Source of the DNA: an uncultured Solirubrobacteraceae bacterium
GTDB lineage: Bacteria > Actinomycetota > Thermoleophilia > Solirubrobacterales > Solirubrobacteraceae
Direction of reading: 5' to 3'
Assembly: GCA_902806215.1 (NCBI GenBank)
Contig: CADCVT010000230.1
Location: 1 to 8,564, forward strand
Length of the DNA: 8,564 nt
How positions within the stretch are numbered: position 1 is the first letter of the stretch; each line of letters opens with the position of its first letter. Position numbers and translations under genes: made by a program. Positions 5,798-8,564 of the stretch are shown in pieces. The notes under the pieces are model-generated. The model was not told where the DNA came from and made no database searches. It was given only the letters and a program-made list of their open reading frames with translations.

Positions 5798-6466
5798 TTA
5801 CGCCGCGAACAGCGTGAGCGCGGGCTCGCGCTCGCCGCGGAGCACCGCCAGGTCGACCTCGACGCACGTGATGCCGCGCGCCTCGGCCAGCACGCGCGCC
5901 TGCGGCTTGAACACCTGCGCCGCGAGCACGCCGCGGCAGTGCTCCATCGCCGGGTCGAGCCTGATCCGCTCGAGGTAGCGGTTGAGCTGCTCGACCGCGT
6001 CGATCGTCGCGACGCGCTTGATCTCGACGGCGATCCAGCCGTCCTCGTCGTCGCGGCACATGAGGTCGACGGGCCCGATGTCGGTCGGCCACTCGCGCCG
6101 CACGAGCCGGAACCCCTCGCCGCACCAGCCGGGCTGCTCGGCGAGCAGCTCCTGCAGGTCGCGTTCCACGCCGTCCTTGACCAGGCCGGCGACGTCACCC
6201 ATCTCGTGACTCACGTCCGAGAGCACTTCGTGAAGTCGGATGTCCAGAGCATCGTCGCCCTTGACCTTTCGGACCACGATGCGGCCCTCCTCCTCCTCGA
6301 TCGCCGTGGGCGGAGTCATCCAGTTGAGCGGCTTGTAGCCGCCGACGTCGGCGTGCACCATCACGGACCCGTCCGCCTTGACCATGATCAGGCGAAGGGC
6401 CTCGGGAAGATGGGCGCTGAGGCGCCCCGAGTAGTCCACGGTGCAGCGGGCGACGATCAACCGCAT
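5798..6466 (-). CDS. nucS: NucS/EndoMS mismatch-specific endonuclease
   Basis: This 222-residue protein is collinear with actinobacterial NucS: MRLIVARCTVDYSGRLSAHL at the start, LIMVKADGSVMVHAD (26-40), YKPLNWMTPP (44-53), then the nuclease core. Asp134 in GPVDLMCRD and Glu148-x-Lys150 in WIAVEIKR form the PD-(D/E)xK site, and Gln160 in VEQLNRYLE is the usual following glutamine. NucS makes a double-strand cut at mispaired bases and underlies the non-canonical mismatch repair of lineages lacking MutS/MutL. The C-terminus LTLFAA resembles a sliding-clamp-binding LxLF tail, as reported for related EndoMS proteins. It is divergent from the membrane-protein unit across 93 bp, and its ATG is preceded by TACGGT. 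The start choice fits the family N-terminus. Confidence 0.95.
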   Translation of the reverse strand: MRLIVARCTVDYSGRLSAHLPEALRLIMVKADGSVMVHADVGGYKPLNWMTPPTAIEEEEGRIVVRKVKGDDALDIRLHEVLSDVSHEMGDVAGLVKDGVERDLQELLAEQPGWCGEGFRLVRREWPTDIGPVDLMCRDDEDGWIAVEIKRVATIDAVEQLNRYLERIRLDPAMEHCRGVLAAQVFKPQARVLAEARGITCVEVDLAVLRGEREPALTLFAA

Positions 6467-6475
6467 AGGTTCGGC

Positions 6476-6505
6476 ACCGTACCGTCACGGCCGGATGCAC
6501 GCCAA
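6476..6505 (-). promoter_or_regulatory. Candidate nucS promoter (TTGGCG-N18-TACGGT)
   Basis: On the minus strand TACGGT (6481-6476) lies 9 nt before the nucS ATG, and TTGGCG (6505-6500), four of six matches to TTGACA, lies 18 bp further upstream. This is the only place in the window where both hexamers look reasonable. The short leader again excludes a Shine-Dalgarno. Confidence 0.4.
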
Positions 6506-6546
6506 TGACCGCCTCGCCGCCGACGTCCTTCCGACGACGGGCGGTC

Positions 6547-6552
6547 TAGCCT
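6547..6552 (+). promoter_or_regulatory. Leaderless-type -10 (TAGCCT) of the membrane-protein unit
   Basis: TAGCCT is followed by 7 nt and the ATG at 6560. No Shine-Dalgarno and no clear -35 are visible. It matches the spacing seen at the other leading genes. Confidence 0.42.
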
Positions 6553-6559
6553 TCGGAAC

Positions 6560-6815
6560 ATGAGCAGGCTCGGTCCCCTCGCGCTCCTCGTCAGCCTGCT
6601 CGCGGCGTTGATGGCGTTCTCGATCTGGTTCGCGATCGTCGGCGTCCCGCTCGGGGCTCTGGCCGTCGTGATGGGCCTCGTCGCGCTACGCGATGCACGC
6701 CGGCGTCAGGAGCGGTCGCCGTCGGCGATGGCGGCGGTGGTGCTCGGGACGATGTCCGTCCTGGCGTTCCCCTTCCTGCTCGTTCGCGTGCAACGAGTCG
6801 TTGTCCTGCGTCTAA
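6560..6815 (+). CDS. Small DUF4190-like membrane protein, apparent frameshift at the 3' end
   Basis: From ATG 6560 the frame encodes a hydrophobic region GPLALLVSLLAALMAF (5-20) continuing as VGVPLGALAVVMGLVALRDA (27-46), a basic loop RRRQERSPS, and another helix AMAAVVLGTMSVLAFPFLLV (56-75). This hairpin-loop-helix pattern, with a Gly-rich second helix ending in ALRDA, resembles small DUF4190-type membrane proteins of unknown function. Sense-like composition stops near residue 77, yet the frame has no stop until 8524 and runs out of frame through the next gene. A +1 shift near 6788 would enter CNESLSCV and end at TAA 6813-6815, giving a normal-sized protein of about 84 residues. I give that end, but it is inferred. 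The gene may be frameshifted, read through, or affected by a sequence error. Confidence 0.5.
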
Positions 6816-6818
6816 CCT
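6813..6818 (+). promoter_or_regulatory. -10-like TAACCT before the eight-helix membrane protein
   Basis: TAACCT is followed by 6 nt and the GTG at 6825. Its first three bases are the TAA that would end the preceding gene after a +1 shift. It could make the second gene independently transcribed. No -35 is evident. Confidence 0.33.
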
Positions 6819-6824
6819 GCAGGG

Positions 6825-7811
6825 GTGGCCGGTCCCGTCCCACGGCCTCCTGCGCGTCGGCCCGAAGAGCGCCTCTTCCGCCCGCGCAACCCGCCGGAGC
6901 CGGCCATCACGAAACCGGTCCTCCCCGCCGCTCCGCCGCGCTCGCGGCGCGACACGCTGCTCGGGATCGGGCTCGCGGTGCTTGCCGCCGCCTCGGTGCT
7001 CGCGGTGCTCTCGAGCGTGCTCAGCCTGATCGCGGTGATCGAGGACGAGGACCGGCCGGGCGGCTACACGCTCGCCCGCGGCCTGTGGACGGCCGACGCG
7101 ATCCTCGCCGTCGCCCTCTGGATCGTGGCGGCGCGCGCGTTCCTCGGCCCGGTCGCCGCGCGCACCGCGCGACTGCTGACCGCCGCGGTGCTGGCCGTGG
7201 CCGCCGGAGCCTTCTCGCTCGGCGCCTCGGCGGCGTCGTCGGCCGCCGGCATCGCCGACGACATCCCGGGCACGGGCGTCGCCGCCGACGTCATGGGTCT
7301 GATCAACAGCGCGTTCTACGTCGCGGCGACGATCCTGCTCGCCCGCGCGTTCGCCTCCGACACGGCGGACGAGCGCGACGACCGTGGCGCGAGGGCGGCA
7401 GTCGTCTTCGCCGTCGGCTGGATGTTCGCGATCGGCCAGATCGTCCTCCTGGCCATCCTGTACCGCGACCTCGGCGCGACCGACGGCTTCATCAGGGGCC
7501 TGTGGTTCGTGGCGGCCGGAGCGGCCGTCCTGCTCGCTGCGCCGACCTTCGCGGCGATCGCCCTCCGCGCCCGCCGCTCACTGCGCGACGCGCTCCTCTC
7601 GGTCGCCGCCGGCGTCTTCGCGTTCGCGACCGGCCTGAGCACGATCGGCGCGTTCCTCCTGGCGGGCTCGATCCGCGAGAACGGCCTGCAGGGCGCCGAG
7701 GTGACGTCCGCATGGCTCGACGCGTTCGTCGAGGTCGGCACCGCGGGCGCGGCGGTGTGCGTGGCCGCCGGCTTGGCGGCGTCGTCTCGGCGCTCGCCGG
7801 CTTCGGACTGA
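6825..7811 (+). CDS. Polytopic membrane protein of unknown function, probable 4+4 helix duplication
   Basis: The 328-residue product has a Pro/Arg-rich cytosolic tail (1-42) and about eight hydrophobic segments, roughly at 45-72, 84-106, 115-138, 157-174, 191-213, 223-247, 256-280 and 298-318. The two halves look related: GYTLARGLW (80-88) matches DGFIRGLW (220-227) at the same place before the second helix of each half, and LARAFAS (172-178) matches AAGLAAS (314-320) at the end of each half, an offset of 139-142 residues. I do not recognise a family and see no transport, catalytic or binding motif. The GTG start at 6825 is chosen because it follows a -10-like hexamer and the frame closes upstream. 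Its stop overlaps the next start by one base (TGATG), so the two are translationally coupled and may work together. Confidence 0.8.
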   Translation: MAGPVPRPPARRPEERLFRPRNPPEPAITKPVLPAAPPRSRRDTLLGIGLAVLAAASVLAVLSSVLSLIAVIEDEDRPGGYTLARGLWTADAILAVALWIVAARAFLGPVAARTARLLTAAVLAVAAGAFSLGASAASSAAGIADDIPGTGVAADVMGLINSAFYVAATILLARAFASDTADERDDRGARAAVVFAVGWMFAIGQIVLLAILYRDLGATDGFIRGLWFVAAGAAVLLAAPTFAAIALRARRSLRDALLSVAAGVFAFATGLSTIGAFLLAGSIRENGLQGAEVTSAWLDAFVEVGTAGAAVCVAAGLAASSRRSPASD

Positions 7812-8524
7812 TGCGGGAAGACTCCAACGAAACGGACAAGCTCGATCGGGATCTGCTCCGGGGCGCCGACGTCCCGCGCGACGCGGCGACGATCGGCTAC
7901 CTCGTTTGCGGGAACCGGCCGGCGGACTTCGACGTCGAGGCCCGGATGGCCGACCTCGGGCGGCGTGGCTTCGCGGCGCTGGACCCTGCGACGGGGTGGT
8001 GGTCGATCACCGACGCCGGGCGGGAAGCGCTGCGCGCTCCCGGGTGGGAGCTTACGGTCGAGGACGTGTTCGAGATCGCGGACCGCGGCCAGTTCGTCGT
8101 GTGCGAGGTTCGGCATGGATCGGCCGAGATCGGCGACTGGTTCGTCGTCGCCCGCGCCGGCCGCGTGGGGCGTCTCCTGGCGGTGGAGCTCGTGACCTTC
8201 AGGGAGCCTCGCGAGGGCACCGTGACCGTCCGCACCGATCTCGTGCTGCAGGCGGGCGACGTGCTGACTTCCTGCGAGCCGCCGCCGGCGGCGAGCGCGC
8301 GGTCGCGGCGGATCGCGAGGCCGATGCCGAGGACGGTGGAGCCGACGCGGTCGGTGATCTCGTCGTACTGGGCCGTGTACTCGTGGAAGTCGAAGCGCGT
8401 GTCCTGCCTGTGCTCGGCCCACGCCCGGCGGACCCCCGGGGACGCCTGGTCGACGATGTCGTGCAGGGCGATGACGTTCGCGTGCTCGCGGATCGTGTCG
8501 ACGTCGTTGCGCACCGCGTCGTAG
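7811..8524 (+). CDS. Winged-helix-like plus EF-Tu domain-II-like protein, 3' end overruns a convergent gene
   Basis: The ATG at 7811 shares its A with the stop of the membrane-protein gene. Residues about 22-76 (ending WWSITDAGREAL) resemble a winged helix, with WxITDAGREAL as the wing and last helix. Residues 81-152 resemble the beta-barrel domain II of EF-Tu-type translation factors: LTVEDVFEIADRGQFVVCEV (81-100), GSAEIGDWFVV (103-113) and LQAGDVL (146-152). There is no G domain, so it is not a GTPase. The role is unknown; coupling to the membrane protein suggests a cytosolic partner or regulator. Homology-like sequence ends near residue 155 (about 8276). The remaining 80 codons to TAG 8522-8524 are antisense to the methyltransferase at the window edge and Ser/Arg-rich, so this tail is probably not natural or the sequence has an indel. 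Confidence 0.65.
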   Translation: MREDSNETDKLDRDLLRGADVPRDAATIGYLVCGNRPADFDVEARMADLGRRGFAALDPATGWWSITDAGREALRAPGWELTVEDVFEIADRGQFVVCEVRHGSAEIGDWFVVARAGRVGRLLAVELVTFREPREGTVTVRTDLVLQAGDVLTSCEPPPAASARSRRIARPMPRTVEPTRSVISSYWAVYSWKSKRVSCLCSAHARRTPGDAWSTMSCRAMTFACSRIVSTSLRTAS

Positions 8525-8564
8525 GCGTGGTTGCCGTCGACGAGCACGAGGTCGAACGGGCCTC
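7897..8564 (-). CDS. Class I SAM methyltransferase (5' end cut off), C-terminal part
   Basis: Reading leftwards from the right edge gives GPFDLVLVDGNHAYDAV, then ANVIALHDIVDQASPGVRRAW, EYTAQYDEI and STVLGIGLAIRRD. The D-L-V-x-V-D-G-x-H-x-Y-x-A-V and HD...PGVRRxW pattern is that of class I methyltransferases of the Methyltransf_24/CmcI-like type, where the Asp-Gly-x-His segment follows beta-strand 4 and helps bind metal or SAM. The SAM-binding N-terminus lies outside the window. Credible sequence ends near GLAIRRD (about 8305). No stop codon follows there, and the frame stays open to 7897, antisense to the EF-Tu-like gene, with Ser/Thr/Arg/Pro-rich sequence that looks non-coding. I report the formal stop, but the biological end is probably near 8300. 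Substrate is unknown. Confidence 0.65.
   Translation of the reverse strand, partial: GPFDLVLVDGNHAYDAVRNDVDTIREHANVIALHDIVDQASPGVRRAWAEHRQDTRFDFHEYTAQYDEITDRVGSTVLGIGLAIRRDRALAAGGGSQEVSTSPACSTRSVRTVTVPSRGSLKVTSSTARRRPTRPARATTNQSPISADPCRTSHTTNWPRSAISNTSSTVSSHPGARSASRPASVIDHHPVAGSSAAKPRRPRSAIRASTSKSAGRFPQTR

Noticed and set aside
5774..6508. 244-codon plus-strand frame opposite nucS
   Set aside because: NucS is unambiguous on the minus strand; the plus frame has His/Asp/Arg/Leu-rich composition and no family signal.
7316..8422. 368-codon minus-strand frame across the membrane and EF-Tu-like genes
   Set aside because: It is in a different frame from the edge methyltransferase and is Arg/Pro/Ala-rich without motifs, while the plus strand carries coherent helices and barrel motifs.
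1..8564. CRISPR array, tRNA/rRNA, insertion sequence, integrase or toxin-antitoxin pair
   Set aside because: No regularly spaced repeats, cloverleaf-like sequence, transposase motifs or small antitoxin-like gene pairs were visible on either strand.

Overview
The window is very GC-rich, densely packed and coding on both strands, with intergenic gaps of roughly 20-95 bp. Gene content points to a high-GC actinobacterium. The strongest marker is a NucS/EndoMS mismatch endonuclease, which is typical of Actinobacteria and archaea. The secreted Asp-box protein with a basic C-terminal domain, the single PilA-like pilin and the DUF1028 protein suggest the Thermoleophilia/Solirubrobacterales branch, but that placement is inference from general knowledge. 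No tRNA, rRNA, CRISPR array, insertion sequence or phage gene is visible.

Layout. (1) 1-542, minus: a DUF1028 protein cut by the left edge, whose conserved blocks are in an unusual order. (2) 562-1894, plus: a tight three-gene unit of an alkyltransferase-like DNA-lesion-binding protein (ATL), a YjbQ-family protein and a class I SAM methyltransferase. The genes overlap by 22 and 4 nt, so they should be co-transcribed and probably translationally coupled. (3) 1923-4557, minus: a secreted Asp-box beta-propeller protein, then a crotonase/enoyl-CoA hydratase that has its own promoter-like element. (4) 4614-5273, plus: an MBL-fold metallohydrolase diverging from the propeller gene. (5) 5277-6466, minus: NucS, then a type IV pilin-like protein whose stop lies 3 bp from that of the hydrolase. 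(6) 6560-8524, plus: a small membrane protein with no in-frame stop, a membrane protein that looks like a 4+4 helix duplication, and a soluble protein joining a winged-helix-like region to an EF-Tu domain-II-like barrel. (7) The right edge holds the 3' part of a convergent class I methyltransferase on the minus strand.

Signals. Shine-Dalgarno sequences are essentially absent. Nearly every transcription-unit-leading gene instead has a TAnnnT or close -10-like hexamer 6-9 nt, most often exactly 7 nt, before its start codon. This is the signature of leaderless mRNAs. At 549-555 one hexamer core appears to serve both directions, between genes only 19 bp apart.

I see no obvious new defence or mobile system. 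The most unusual items are the permuted or duplicated DUF1028 gene, the shared bidirectional -10 of two leaderless genes, the stop-less frame running from 6560 to 8524, and the convergent pair at the right end in which neither gene has a stop before entering the other.
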